A stretch of 64,000 nucleotides of DNA from Actinomyces respiraculi (GCF_014595995.2 NZ_CP063989.1:1860001-1924000); one strand, 5' to 3'. Positions 9,366 to 18,253 are shown, counted from the first letter of the stretch. Numbers and translations: made by a program. The notes: generated from the sequence alone by a model not told the origin.

Positions 9366-11479
9366 CTGTGTCGTCCATGTCCCCCACGGCCTCCATGTCC
9401 CCCACGGCCTCCACGGTGGGCCCCGGCCAGCTGCCTCAGCCGGACTCCTCGGAGCAAGAGTCGCCGGCGCAGAAGTCCCCGGAGCAGCCCGTTGCCTTCC
9501 CCGGCGGCCCCGACGACGAGGACCTCCTTGGTCTCAAGGTGCCCTCAGCCGCCAGCCCCGACGATCCGGCCGGGGAGGTCGCCGTCGCCTACGCGGCCCA
9601 CATTGACCGGCTCAGCTCGACGCGCGCGGGCGACGCCAGCGCCCCCGTGTTGGAGGACTCCACCGTCGAGCTGCTGCGTGCCGCGCTGCGCCTGACAAGC
9701 TCGCTGCAGGTCCCCGAGGCACTGCGCCGCCTGGTCGAGTCCGCCTGCTCCGTCACCGGCGCGGCCTGGGGCACGATCTCCGTGCGAGGCCGCTCACGCT
9801 CGACGGGACGCCGCACCGAGCCCGTCACCGCGGGACCGGCGACGGCCACGCCCGAGCACCTGGAGTCGCTGCTCACCGTGCCCACGACGAAGGACGAGGT
9901 CGTCGTCGTCAACGATCTGGCCGCCATGAGCGCCTTCACGGGCGCCATCGAGGGCGAGGCCCCCGGCTCGGTCCTGTCCGCGCCACTGCGCGCCCACGAC
10001 CAGGTCTACGGGCGTCTGTACCTGTGCGACCGCCCCGGAGGCTTCGGCGAGGCACAGGTCACCGCCGTCCTCGCACTGGCGGAGGCGGCCGGCGTCGCCG
10101 TCGAGAACGCGCGCCTGTACCGTGAGGCGCGCAGCCGGGAGAAGTGGATGGCCATCTCTCAGGAGCTGACGACGATGCTCCTGTCCGGCGCCGAGGAGGA
10201 CGACGCCTTCACCCTCATCGCCCAGCGCATCCGCCAGGTCGCGCACGCCAACACCTCCGCCCTGGTCCTGCCAAGCGTCGGGGACACATGGGTGTGCGAG
10301 ATCGCCGACGGCAACCACGGCCCCGAGCTCATCGGAACCTTCTTCCCGCCCGAGGGGCGCGCCCGCCAGACACTCGTGCGCCAGGAGGGCGTCCTGGTGG
10401 ACTCCCTGGCCGAGGCCTGGCGGAACCAGGACCTGAGCGTGCCTGCGCTTGCCCGCTTCGGACCGGCCCTGTACGCGCCGATGATCCACCGGGGCCGTGG
10501 CGTGGGGGTCATGCTCCTGCTGCGTGAGCAGGGGGCGCCCCCCTTCACCGAGCAGGACCTGGAGATCGCCGAGCTGGTGGCGGGCCAGGCCACGATGGCC
10601 TTCGAGCTGGCGGACGCCCAGCACGCCGAGGAGATGGCCACGCTGCTGGACGAGCGGGCCCGCATCGGCCGGGACCTGCACGACCTCGCCATCCAGCAGC
10701 TGTTCGCCACCGGCATGCGCATCGCTGCGGCGAGGGACCGGATCCGTGAGGGCACGACGTCGGGAGGCGTGGACGCCGAGGCGGTGTGCGAGGCCCTGGA
10801 TGCCTCCCTGGCCGCCGTGGACGACTCCGTGAGCCAGATCCGCTCGATCGTGCGCTCCCTGCGTGACCGCGACGAGGACGCCAGCGTCGTCGAGCGGCTG
10901 CGGCGCGAGGCCTCCCTGGCGCGCACCTCACTGGGCTACGCCCCCTCCCTGCTGCTGAGCGTGGACGGTCGCGGGCTGGCCCAGGCGGGGCGGGAGGAGG
11001 AGGACGAGCTCATCGCGGCGGTGGACGCGGCGGTGGACCCGGAGGTCGCGGACGACATGGTGGCCGTGGTGCGTGAGGGCCTGAGCAACGTGGCGCGCCA
11101 CGCGCACGCCTCCTCGGTGACGGTGGACGTCAAGCTGTGGGGGGCGTTGCCGACGGCCTCGTCCCTGGCGGTGCGCGACGACCAGGCCTCCGGGGACTGG
11201 GCGCCCTACACGGGCAGGCCGGTGGTCGAGATCGTCTGCCGTGACGACGGCGTGGGCGTGAGCCCGCGGGTCACGCGGCGCTCCGGCACGGCGAACATGG
11301 CGGAGAGGGCCCGGCGTCACGGAGGCTCCTTCGTCATCGGCCCGAGGGCGAGGTCCGACGGCGAGAGGCGCGGGACGTGCTTCACCTGGCGGGTGCCGCT
11401 GGACCATCCGAACCCGTCCGAGCAGCCGACGCCACGCCCGCTCGCGCCAGCGCCCTGGCCGCAGGCCGACCCTCGCTGA
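9362..11479 (+). CDS. GAF-domain sensor histidine kinase (HisKA_3 type)
   Basis: 705-aa cytosolic sensor kinase. A Pro/Ser/Ala-rich N-terminus (~1-75) precedes two GAF-like regions (~100-250 and ~265-425). The HisKA_3 dimerisation box is ERARIGRDLHDLAIQQLF with phosphoacceptor His at about residue 440. The HATPase_c domain has an N-box (VVREGLSNVARHAH) and a G-box (CRDDGVGVSP). This NarL-type architecture resembles DevS/DosS-class kinases. ATG 9362 has AGGAGG 7 nt upstream and overlaps the cydC stop. It converges on a LuxR-type regulator that is probably its partner. Coupling to cydDC suggests a redox, O2 or respiratory signal; heme binding cannot be judged from sequence alone. Confidence 0.9.
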   Translation: MTVSSMSPTASMSPTASTVGPGQLPQPDSSEQESPAQKSPEQPVAFPGGPDDEDLLGLKVPSAASPDDPAGEVAVAYAAHIDRLSSTRAGDASAPVLEDSTVELLRAALRLTSSLQVPEALRRLVESACSVTGAAWGTISVRGRSRSTGRRTEPVTAGPATATPEHLESLLTVPTTKDEVVVVNDLAAMSAFTGAIEGEAPGSVLSAPLRAHDQVYGRLYLCDRPGGFGEAQVTAVLALAEAAGVAVENARLYREARSREKWMAISQELTTMLLSGAEEDDAFTLIAQRIRQVAHANTSALVLPSVGDTWVCEIADGNHGPELIGTFFPPEGRARQTLVRQEGVLVDSLAEAWRNQDLSVPALARFGPALYAPMIHRGRGVGVMLLLREQGAPPFTEQDLEIAELVAGQATMAFELADAQHAEEMATLLDERARIGRDLHDLAIQQLFATGMRIAAARDRIREGTTSGGVDAEAVCEALDASLAAVDDSVSQIRSIVRSLRDRDEDASVVERLRREASLARTSLGYAPSLLLSVDGRGLAQAGREEEDELIAAVDAAVDPEVADDMVAVVREGLSNVARHAHASSVTVDVKLWGALPTASSLAVRDDQASGDWAPYTGRPVVEIVCRDDGVGVSPRVTRRSGTANMAERARRHGGSFVIGPRARSDGERRGTCFTWRVPLDHPNPSEQPTPRPLAPAPWPQADPR

Positions 11480-11514
11480 TCCCGGGCCGACCGGAGATGA
11501 GTGCCGGGCCGAGG

Positions 11515-12168
11515 TCAGGTGTTGCGCCAGCCGGAGGCGCGCTGACCGGCCACCCAGGCGGCCACCTGGGTGCGGCGCTGCAGACCCATCTTCGCCAGCA
11601 GCGAGGTGATGTGGTTCTTCACGGTCTTCTCGGCCACGCCCAGACGCTCACCGATCTCGCGGTTCGACAGGCCATCGCCGATGAGGTCGAGGACCTTGCG
11701 CTCGGCGTTGGTCAGCTCGGCAGTCGGGTCGTCGTGGTCGGCGCGGCGCCGGGTGACGGTGCGCTCGTCGAGCAGGACGCGCCCAGAGGCGACGGCGCGC
11801 ACGACATCGGAGATCTCGGCTCCATGGACGGTCTTGAGGAGGTAGGCGCGCGCACCGGCCTCCAGGGCCTCGGCCAGGGCTTCGTCGTCGTCGAAGGAAG
11901 TCAGGACGATGGGCAGGGCATCGGGCGCTGCCTCGGCGAGGTCGTGCATGAGCTCGATGCCGGTGCCGTCGGGCAGCTGGAGGTCGACCAGGACGACGTC
12001 GGGGCGCATGAGCTCGGCGCGACGCACGGCCTCCGCCCGCGAGCCGGCCTCGGCCACGACATCGAGGCCGTCGGCACGGTCGATGATCTCGGCGATACCG
12101 CGGCGGACAATCTCGTGGTCGTCCACGATCATGACGCGGACCTGCTCGTTGGTGGAGGTGCTCGGCAT
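11515..12168 (-). CDS. NarL/FixJ-family response regulator (LuxR HTH)
   Basis: 217-aa two-component regulator. The receiver domain starts RVMIVDDHEIVRRG (acidic pair DD) with phosphoacceptor Asp in PDVVLVDLQLPDG and the conserved Lys in AYLLKTVHG. The C-terminal LuxR HTH reads LTNAERKVLDLIGDGLSNRE and on to EKTVKNHITSLLAKMG. ATG 12168 starts directly before the receiver core; upstream in-frame codons give unrelated residues. It faces the GAF kinase tail-to-tail (35 bp apart). Likely cognate pair; target genes unknown, with cydABDC the obvious candidates. Confidence 0.92.
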   Translation of the reverse strand: MPSTSTNEQVRVMIVDDHEIVRRGIAEIIDRADGLDVVAEAGSRAEAVRRAELMRPDVVLVDLQLPDGTGIELMHDLAEAAPDALPIVLTSFDDDEALAEALEAGARAYLLKTVHGAEISDVVRAVASGRVLLDERTVTRRRADHDDPTAELTNAERKVLDLIGDGLSNREIGERLGVAEKTVKNHITSLLAKMGLQRRTQVAAWVAGQRASGWRNT

Positions 12169-12328
12169 GCCGGCGAGCCTACCAGCGCCCGGGCCCCCTC
12201 TTGCGGCCCTCCACCTGCCGGGATGCTGGCCTGACCTCGTCGTGGGACCACCCGTCCGGCCCCGGCCCCGCACGGCCTCCAACTCCTCGCTTTGCTCTCG
12301 AACGTGCGGCCAAACGCCGTTGTGGTGT

Positions 12329-12406
12329 CTCAGGACGTCGGTGACGTTTTGAACCTCAGGACATTGGCGGCGTTTCGAGCCTGAGGGTATTGGTGGCGCT
12401 TGGGGG
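12329..12406 (+). repeat. Three tandem 26-bp imperfect repeats
   Basis: Units at 12329-12354, 12355-12380 and 12381-12406 start CTCAGGACGT, CTCAGGACAT and CTGAGGGTAT and share a core of the form (A/G)TTGGTGGCG. The unit length is exactly 26 bp each time. GTTGTGGTGT lies just before the array. Confidence 0.75.
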
Positions 12407-12587
12407 TTGTTGCTGTGTGTGCCCAGGTCCGCCGCGGTCAGAGCGCCCTGGAGGAGATCCTGGTGATCACACCAGCACGGTGCACGCGGGCGCCACGGGG
12501 CCCGGGACTTGCACGCTCACACTTTTCGACACTCGTCGAGAACAGCGCCATTCCTAGGGTTTGTCGACCGGTGCCCTCCAGCACGCC

Positions 12588-12628
12588 GGCTCCCATGTGC
12601 ACGGAGGCCGCCCGCGCACATGGGAGCC
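12588..12628. repeat. Perfect 13-bp inverted repeat
   Basis: GGCTCCCATGTGC (12588-12600) and GCACATGGGAGCC (12616-12628) are exact complements around a 15-nt loop, centred between the two 26-bp repeat arrays. It could be a hairpin or a dyad operator. No adjacent gene explains it. Confidence 0.7.
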
Positions 12629-12837
12629 CGGGCCACCACCGCAAACCCCAGTGCAACCGTTAACACCTGTCACATGAGCGTGCGAGCCCCCCTGCCAGCC
12701 GCCTGCGGGGCACGCCCCGAGCCCCGCCGCCGGCCGGCCGACAACGGATGCCGGCACCAGGCTCAAACCGTCACGGGCTCAGCACGGCAGGGTGCCGGAG
12801 CACACCACCACCACGACCAGCCAGAAACCCCACCCCC

Positions 12838-12910
12838 ACAAACACCCCAGAACCGCCACCAACGCCCTTGAGGCAGAACCGCCACCAATGCCCCCAAGAC
12901 ACCACAACAG
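12838..12910 (-). repeat. Opposite-strand copies of the 26-bp repeat
   Basis: On the minus strand, GTTGTGGTGT is followed by two adjacent 26-nt units starting CTTGGGGGCATTGGTGGCGG and CTCAAGGGCGTTGGTGGCGG. They match the 12329-12406 units and their leading decamer in inverted orientation, so the two arrays enclose about 430 bp. Confidence 0.65.
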
Positions 12911-12963
12911 CACAACACCGCACTCCCGAGCGCAAACCGAGAAGTTCGGCGAGTCCTGAGAGG

Positions 12964-14031
12964 TCAGTGCGGCAGGCGTCGGGGGCGTGGGCGCGTTTGA
13001 CAGCGCGGGCAGCTCGTGTGGCTGCGCCCGCCGATGGTCTCGGTGCGAAGAGGCGTCCCGCAGCGTCGGCAGACCTCGCCCTGGCGGCCGTAGACGGCCA
13101 GGCTCCGCGCGAAGAACCCCGCCGCGCCCTCGGCGTCGACGTAGAGGGCGTCGAAGCTCGTGCCACCCACCGCCAGGGCCCGCCCCATGATCCCGGCGGT
13201 GGCGTCCAGCAGGCGAGCCAGGACCCGCGGCCCCAGCGCGTTGCCCGGGCGCAGGCCGTGGATGCGCGCGGCCCACAGGCCCTCGTCCGCGTAGATGTTG
13301 CCCACCCCGGAGACGATCGACTGGTCCATGAGGAGGGTTTTGACGGCCCGGGAGGAGGCGCGCACGCGGGCCACGACCGCCGCCCGGTCCAGGTGGGGGT
13401 CGAGGAGGTCGCGGGCGATATGGGTGGCGTCCTCGGGCAGGAGAGGCTGCTCCGAGCCCAGACCGCCGGGGCCGCCGTCTGCGGTGGGCACGAGCCGCGT
13501 CAGGTGCAGGCCGCCGAACATGCGCTGGTCGACCAGGTCCAGGGCAGCGCCGCCCGACCCGGGTGCTCCCCCAGCACCAGCCGCCTGGTGCTGGGGGTCG
13601 CCCTCGCGGCCGGACAGGTGCAGGCGCACGCGCAGGTGACGCGGCCGCGCGGACAGGTCGCGCACGAGGCTGGTGGCGCGCGTCGCCGTGAGGTCCGCGG
13701 GCGTCTGGCCGGGCTCGAGAAGGTAGCGCGAGGGATTGGGGTCGGGGTCGGGGCCGTCGAGCGGCGCGGTGCCGCGCACGAGGAGCTGGCCGCTCATCCC
13801 CAGGTGGGCGCGCAGGGCGGCGCCGTCGTCGAGCGGCAGCCACATGAGCTTGCCTCGTCTGACCGCTGCGGTGAGCGTCCGCCCCGTCAGACCGCGGACG
13901 AAGGCCTCTGCGCCGCCCTCCTGACGGCGCAGGGGCCGCGGATCGAAGACCTCGACGGCGGTGACGGTGCGGCCGACGACGTGGCGCGCCAGGCCGACGC
14001 GTACGGCCTCGACCTCGGGCAGCTCGGGCAC
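12964..14031 (-). CDS. mutM: Formamidopyrimidine-DNA glycosylase (Fpg/MutM)
   Basis: Bifunctional base-excision repair glycosylase/AP lyase for 8-oxoG and FaPy. It begins with the catalytic N-terminus PELPEVEAVR (Pro becomes residue 1 after Met removal). The conserved RRGKLMWLPLDDG and a C-terminal zinc finger (CRRCG..SCPRC) are present. At 355 aa it is about 70 longer than typical; the extra residues are in the middle (PDPDPNPS...GREGDPQHQAAGAGGAPGSG), where the DNA forms a perfect hairpin. Start GTG 14031 lies 3 nt after the rnc stop, so it is the last gene of the operon. Confidence 0.93.
   Translation of the reverse strand: MPELPEVEAVRVGLARHVVGRTVTAVEVFDPRPLRRQEGGAEAFVRGLTGRTLTAAVRRGKLMWLPLDDGAALRAHLGMSGQLLVRGTAPLDGPDPDPNPSRYLLEPGQTPADLTATRATSLVRDLSARPRHLRVRLHLSGREGDPQHQAAGAGGAPGSGGAALDLVDQRMFGGLHLTRLVPTADGGPGGLGSEQPLLPEDATHIARDLLDPHLDRAAVVARVRASSRAVKTLLMDQSIVSGVGNIYADEGLWAARIHGLRPGNALGPRVLARLLDATAGIMGRALAVGGTSFDALYVDAEGAAGFFARSLAVYGRQGEVCRRCGTPLRTETIGGRSHTSCPRCQTRPRPRRLPH
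13568..13597. repeat. Intragenic 13-bp perfect hairpin within the mutM insertion
   Basis: CCCCCAGCACCAG (13568-13580) and CTGGTGCTGGGGG (13585-13597) with a 4-nt loop, inside mutM. It encodes part of the extra, low-complexity segment that makes this MutM long, so the extension may have arisen by insertion of a short palindromic element. Confidence 0.7.
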
Positions 14032-14034
14032 AGC

Positions 14035-14820
14035 TCAGCCGAGCCCCAGGTCGGCACGCAGGGCCTCGGTGACCCCGGGGATCGTGAGCCCACCGTCACC
14101 GTGCGCGGCGAGGATCGTGGCGTAGGCGACCTCGGCCGCGGCGTGCTCGGCGACCTTCTTCGAGGGGCCGGTGCCCGTGCCGCGCACCCGGCCGTCGACG
14201 ACGGCGCAGGCGGTGAAGGTCAGCGCGTGCTCGGGCCCCTCGCTTGTGACCTCGTAGGAGGGGGCGCCCAGGCGGTGAACGGCGGCAAGCTCCTGCAAAC
14301 TTGTCTTCCAGTCCAGGCCGGCACCGCGCGAGGGCGCGGCCTTGAGCAGGCGGGCAACGAGCCGGGTGACGACCTCGCGGGTGACCTCCAGGCCCTGGCT
14401 GAGGTAGGTGGCACCGATGAGGGCCTCGACGGTGTCGGAGAGGATCGAGTCCTTGTCACGCCCGCCGGACAGGGCCTCGCCCTTGCCGAGTCGGATGAAC
14501 TCCCCCAGGCCCAGGTCCCGGGCGACGGCGGCCAGCGCGGGCTCGGAGACGGTGGCGGCGCGCATCTTGGCGAGCTGGCCTTCGGACACCTCGGGGTGAT
14601 CGTGGTACAGGCGCTCGGTGACGATGATCTGCAGGACCGCGTCGCCGAGGAACTCCAGGCGCTCGTTGGTGGGCAGGCCGCCGTTCTCGTGCGCCCAGGA
14701 GCGGTGGGTGAGGGCCAGCTCGAGCAGTGCGGGCTCGATGTCCGGGCCCCACCGGTAGACGAGGGTCTCGACGTCGGTGCGAGCGGGCGGGGCCTGTCGC
14801 TTCTGGGAGCCACGGGCCAT
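14035..14820 (-). CDS. rnc: Ribonuclease III
   Basis: Double-stranded RNA endonuclease of rRNA processing, 261 aa. The catalytic signature [12 protein letters not shown] and a downstream acidic motif ([12 protein letters not shown]) are visible. The C-terminal dsRNA-binding domain includes DWKTSLQEL and [18 protein letters not shown] 14820 overlaps the DUF177 stop (ATGA); mutM follows after 3 nt. Its neighbour set is the standard one except that rpmF is absent between DUF177 and rnc. Confidence 0.96.
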   Translation of the reverse strand: MARGSQKRQAPPARTDVETLVYRWGPDIEPALLELALTHRSWAHENGGLPTNERLEFLGDAVLQIIVTERLYHDHPEVSEGQLAKMRAATVSEPALAAVARDLGLGEFIRLGKGEALSGGRDKDSILSDTVEALIGATYLSQGLEVTREVVTRLVARLLKAAPSRGAGLDWKTSLQELAAVHRLGAPSYEVTSEGPEHALTFTACAVVDGRVRGTGTGPSKKVAEHAAAEVAYATILAAHGDGGLTIPGVTEALRADLGLG

Positions 14821-15407
14821 CAGGACTGCTCCTCGCCGTTGGGCGCGCCGTCGGAGGCATCGTCGGAGGCGCCGTCGCCCAGGAGCCCGGACAGGGCGGA
14901 CCAGCGCGGGTCGAGGACCTCGTGGTGGTGGTCGGCGGGCAGGTCGTCCAACCTCTCCCCGCAGTCGGGGCACAGACCGCCGCAGTCCTCGCGACACAGG
15001 GGTCTGAAGGGCAGGCTGAGGACGAGGGCGTCGCGCAGGGCCGGCTCGAGGTCGAGGGTCGTGTCTCCCAGGAGGAAGACGTCCTCGGCCTCCTCGTCGC
15101 CTTTGGCACGCTGGGCGGCGGCGGCCTCGGGCAGGAAGTAGAGCTCGTCGAAGGAGACCTGGCGCTCCTCGTCGATGTCGCGCAGGCAGCGCACGCACTC
15201 GCCGTGGATGTGGACGTCCGCCTCACCGCGCACCAGCACGCCGTCGTCGACACTCGTGAGGGTGGCGTCGACGATGAGGGGGCTGCCGGGTGCGGCGCCG
15301 ATGACCTCGGTGCCCAGGCCCTGGGGCGCGGGCAGGTCGAGGTGGACATCCTTGGTGGAGCCGACCTGCCGGGGCAGGTCGGTGATGTCGATGACGAGCG
15401 TGCTCAC
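14820..15407 (-). CDS. DUF177 / YceD family protein
   Basis: 195-aa DUF177 protein. The family's role is linked to 23S rRNA and ribosomal protein synthesis. The characteristic cysteines are present (CVRCLRDI, and [16 protein letters not shown] towards the C-terminus). GTG 15407 follows AGGAG. Almost everywhere the next gene is rpmF (L32), but here the stop codon overlaps the rnc start and rpmF is missing. Confidence 0.9.
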   Translation of the reverse strand: MSTLVIDITDLPRQVGSTKDVHLDLPAPQGLGTEVIGAAPGSPLIVDATLTSVDDGVLVRGEADVHIHGECVRCLRDIDEERQVSFDELYFLPEAAAAQRAKGDEEAEDVFLLGDTTLDLEPALRDALVLSLPFRPLCREDCGGLCPDCGERLDDLPADHHHEVLDPRWSALSGLLGDGASDDASDGAPNGEEQS

Positions 15408-15444
15408 GAGTTCTCCTGTCGGTCCAGGTGGCCGAGGTTACCGG

Positions 15445-16029
15445 TCAGTGCTGGGGCGCTGTCGTGGGGTCGACGGACCAGCCGGCGCGTCGGCGCTCGG
15501 CCCCCTCCGCCCCCGCCTCCACCGACTGCGCCCAGCGCTGGGCGGCGTCGGCGTGGGCCAGGCGGCCGGCCAGGACCTCGCGTCCGGCACGCACCTGGTC
15601 CGCGACCTTGCCCAGCTCGACCTCGAGCGCGGCCAGCGTGCGGTCACAGTAGTCGTCGGCCCCGTGGCGCAGGGCGGTGGCGCGTTCCTCGGCGGCAGCG
15701 ATGATGGCGTCGGCCCGGTCATTGGCCAGCCGCACAACCGTCTCGCCGGCAACGAGGCGCTCGGCCTCCTCCTGGGCGCGCAAGACGATCCGCTCGGACT
15801 CCTCGCGCCCCCGGTCGAGGACGGCGCCGGCGTCGGCGACGATCTCCTCAGCCCGGCGCACGGCGCTGGGCACGGCGGAACGGGCGCGGTCGATGAGGTC
15901 GAGCGCCTCCTCGCGGTTGACGATGGCGGAGGCGCTCATTGGCATGGAGCGGGCTGCGGCGATGAGGGTGTCGAGCTCGTCGAGGATGCGCAGGAGGTCG
16001 TCTCCGGCGTCGTGTCCGGGGGTGGTCAC
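15445..16029 (-). CDS. Coiled-coil protein, DivIVA/SepF-neighbour-like
   Basis: 194 aa, mostly predicted long helix/coiled coil rich in Ala, Glu and Arg (ERIVLRAQEEAERLVAGETV). It starts DDLLRILDELDTLIAAARSM, as in actinobacterial proteins encoded beside coaD that are annotated as cell-division initiation/DivIVA-like. No enzymatic motif. Start GTG 16029 overlaps the coaD stop (GTGA), so it is coupled to coaD. The division or polar-growth role is inferred from family resemblance and is not certain. Confidence 0.75.
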   Translation of the reverse strand: MTTPGHDAGDDLLRILDELDTLIAAARSMPMSASAIVNREEALDLIDRARSAVPSAVRRAEEIVADAGAVLDRGREESERIVLRAQEEAERLVAGETVVRLANDRADAIIAAAEERATALRHGADDYCDRTLAALEVELGKVADQVRAGREVLAGRLAHADAAQRWAQSVEAGAEGAERRRAGWSVDPTTAPQH

Positions 16030-16619
16030 GAGGGTCGTCCTTCCGTGTGGTCGTGCGGTCCGCGGTGGTCGGAGTTCTGGCCCGGGGTCTGGCCCAGAGC
16101 CAGGTTCAGTGCCCTGGCGACGCAGGCCGGGACGTGGGCGGTGACGTCACCGCCGTGGGAGGCGATGTCTTTGACGTGGGAGGAGGAGACGTGCGCGTGC
16201 GCCGGGTCGGCGGTGAGGAACACGGTCTCGGGGCCCCCGAGCTCCCGGTTGAGCAAGGCCATGGGGGCCTCGACGTCCAGGTCGGTGCCCGAGCGCAGGC
16301 CCTTGACGATGGCAGTGGCGCCACGACTGCGGCAGTAGTCGACAACGAGGCCGTCGACGACGTCAACCTCCACGCCCTCAAGGTGCGCCAAGCTGCGGCG
16401 GGCCAGATCGACGCGCTCCTCAACGCTGAGCAGGTGGCGGCCGGCCTTCGCGGCGTTGTGTGCAACAACGACGACGACGCGGTCGAAGAGCGTCAGGGCG
16501 CGCGCAACGACGTCCACATGACCGAGGGTGATCGGGTCGAAGCTTCCGGGGTAGACCGCGAGCGTCCGTGCGCCGGGGACGGCGGGCGGCGGGGTTGTCG
16601 GCAGGTGTGCGGCGCTCAC
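16026..16619 (-). CDS. coaD: Phosphopantetheine adenylyltransferase
   Basis: Penultimate step of CoA synthesis: 4'-phosphopantetheine + ATP to dephospho-CoA + PPi. It carries the nucleotidyltransferase motif YPGSFDPITLGH, followed by IVKGLRSGTDLDVE and SSSHVKDIASHGGDV. Start GTG 16619 gives 197 aa with a short extra N-terminus; an in-frame TTG at 16649 is possible. It is the first gene of the coaD-rnc-mutM operon. rsmD, its usual upstream partner, is missing here and lies 24 kb away. Confidence 0.95.
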   Translation of the reverse strand: MSAAHLPTTPPPAVPGARTLAVYPGSFDPITLGHVDVVARALTLFDRVVVVVAHNAAKAGRHLLSVEERVDLARRSLAHLEGVEVDVVDGLVVDYCRSRGATAIVKGLRSGTDLDVEAPMALLNRELGGPETVFLTADPAHAHVSSSHVKDIASHGGDVTAHVPACVARALNLALGQTPGQNSDHRGPHDHTEGRPS

Positions 16620-16712
16620 GCTGCGACGGTATCGGCCCCGGGACGCCAAGACGCTGGGGCGCGCCGCACGGGTATGACGGTGAGGGTCACACGGCGCCCG
16701 GGCTCGCGGGGG

Positions 16713-18245
16713 TCAGCGAGCCCTGTCGGTGGGCGGGTGGGGGCGGGTGAGCACAGTGGAGACCGCTCGGCCCGGCACGAGGCGGCCGTCGACGACGAAG
16801 CCCTCCTCACGTCCCGTCAGTTCGGTCACGAGGGCCTGCCTGCCGGACTCCAGGTCAGCGGCGGCTGCGGGGTCCGCGGCGAGGTCATGGCACTCACCCG
16901 GGTCCTCCGTGAGGTCGAAGAGCTGCTCGCGCCCGTCCTGAGACCACCACACGTACTTCAGATCGTGCGTCTCGGGCGCGGGCCCTCGCCAGCGGATCCA
17001 CTGCAGGGACTGCTCGAACAGGGTGTGCTCGCCGTGGAGGTAGTCGCGCCAGGGCCCCGGTTCCTCGCCGCGCAGGCGGTCGGCCAGCGAGCGCCCCTCC
17101 ACGCCGTCGGGCACGTCGACCCCGGCGAGCTCGAGCAGGGTGGGCATGACGTCGCGCAGCTCGACGATCTCGTTGCAGTGGGTGCCGGGTCGCACGTCCG
17201 GCCCGGCGACAAGGAAGGGGATCCGGGCGGAACCCTCATAGGGGTAGCCCTTACGCCACAGGTTGTGGTCTCCCATCATGTCTCCGTGGTCGGAGACGAA
17301 GACGACGTACGTGTTCTCAAGGACCCCGAACTCCCCCATGGCCTGAAGCACACGAGAGATCTGCGTGTCGATGTGGGTCATGTGGCCGTAGTAGCCGGCC
17401 CTGGCCCGTTGCACGTCCCGCTCCCGGTACGTGGCCACGTGGCTTGAAGGGTCCCAGTCGCGGCGGCGCTCGCCGTAGGCCTCCTCCTCCCAGTCGCCGA
17501 CCACCGGGGGCTCGAGCGAGCCGTGGTTGTAGCGGTCGAAGGCCCACTGTGGCGGGTCGTAGGGGGCGTGAGGACGGTGGAAGGACAGGTACAGCAGGAA
17601 GGGTGCGGTGGGGTCCCTGCGGTAGAGCCAGCGGATCGCCTCGGAGGCCACCCAGTTCGTCGGGTGGAGCCTCTCGGGCTTGTCCCACGGGCGGGTGACG
17701 ACGGAGTTGCACTCGATGCCGTCGTCGAGATAGTCCTCAACGGCGCTCGTGCCGCCTTGTTCTCGCAGCCAGGTGAGGTAGTCGTCGTAGAGGGCGGCGT
17801 CGCGCTCACGGCGACGCGAGTGGTGCAGGTAGCCGTCGTGCAGGAGGACGTCGTCGAAACCGATACGCACCCTCTCCGGCCAGTAATGCATCTTACCGAT
17901 GGCCTGGGTCTGGTACCCGGCATCACGGAAGGCACGGGGCAGGGTGGTCTCGATGTCGAACTCGACGCCGTCGCGGTAGCCCACCCGCCGGTGGCTGCCC
18001 TGGCTGAGGCCGGTCATGAGGCTCATGCGGGCGGGCACGCAGGTGGGGGTGGACGAGTACGCCTGCGTCATCGCGGCTCCCCGACCCGCCAGCTGGTCGA
18101 GGTAGGGCGTCTCGACGTCGGGATGCCCCTGGCCGGACAGGCAGTCGCCGCGCCACTGGTCGACGCAAACGATGACGACGTTGGGGCGTCCAGCCGCCTC
18201 AGCCGGGCCGGAGTGCACCGGTTCCTGCGGCGCTGCGTGGCTCAT
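16713..18245 (-). CDS. Cys-type sulfatase (S1 family), sulfatase 1
   Basis: Sulfate-ester hydrolase of the alkaline phosphatase-like fold, 510 aa. The activation site is C69-V-P-A-R73; Cys69 would be converted to formylglycine. Metal-site motifs are VVIVCVDQWRGD and VSDHGDMMGDHNLW. There is no signal peptide, so it is probably cytoplasmic. It is the last gene of the run lacI - SBP - permease - permease - sulfatase, which suggests desulfation of a substrate after import. The ATG at 18245 has GGTGA just upstream. The sugar specificity is not evident. Confidence 0.93.
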   Translation of the reverse strand: MSHAAPQEPVHSGPAEAAGRPNVVIVCVDQWRGDCLSGQGHPDVETPYLDQLAGRGAAMTQAYSSTPTCVPARMSLMTGLSQGSHRRVGYRDGVEFDIETTLPRAFRDAGYQTQAIGKMHYWPERVRIGFDDVLLHDGYLHHSRRRERDAALYDDYLTWLREQGGTSAVEDYLDDGIECNSVVTRPWDKPERLHPTNWVASEAIRWLYRRDPTAPFLLYLSFHRPHAPYDPPQWAFDRYNHGSLEPPVVGDWEEEAYGERRRDWDPSSHVATYRERDVQRARAGYYGHMTHIDTQISRVLQAMGEFGVLENTYVVFVSDHGDMMGDHNLWRKGYPYEGSARIPFLVAGPDVRPGTHCNEIVELRDVMPTLLELAGVDVPDGVEGRSLADRLRGEEPGPWRDYLHGEHTLFEQSLQWIRWRGPAPETHDLKYVWWSQDGREQLFDLTEDPGECHDLAADPAAAADLESGRQALVTELTGREEGFVVDGRLVPGRAVSTVLTRPHPPTDRAR

Positions 18246-18253
18246 GGGTCACC

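Larger units (their letters stand above)
12169..12963. other. 795-bp non-coding gap with inverted clusters of 26-bp repeats
   Basis: No supportable gene between the response regulator and the mutM 3' end. It contains three head-to-tail ~26-bp repeats at 12329-12406, two related units in opposite orientation around 12838-12910, and a perfect 13-bp inverted repeat between them. The layout resembles a decayed mobile element or non-autonomous repeat, but no transposase remnant was recognised. Confidence 0.6.

Noticed and set aside
12748..15141. 797-codon plus-strand frame opposite mutM, rnc and DUF177
   Set aside because: Antisense to three well-recognised genes, no RBS, no recognisable domain.
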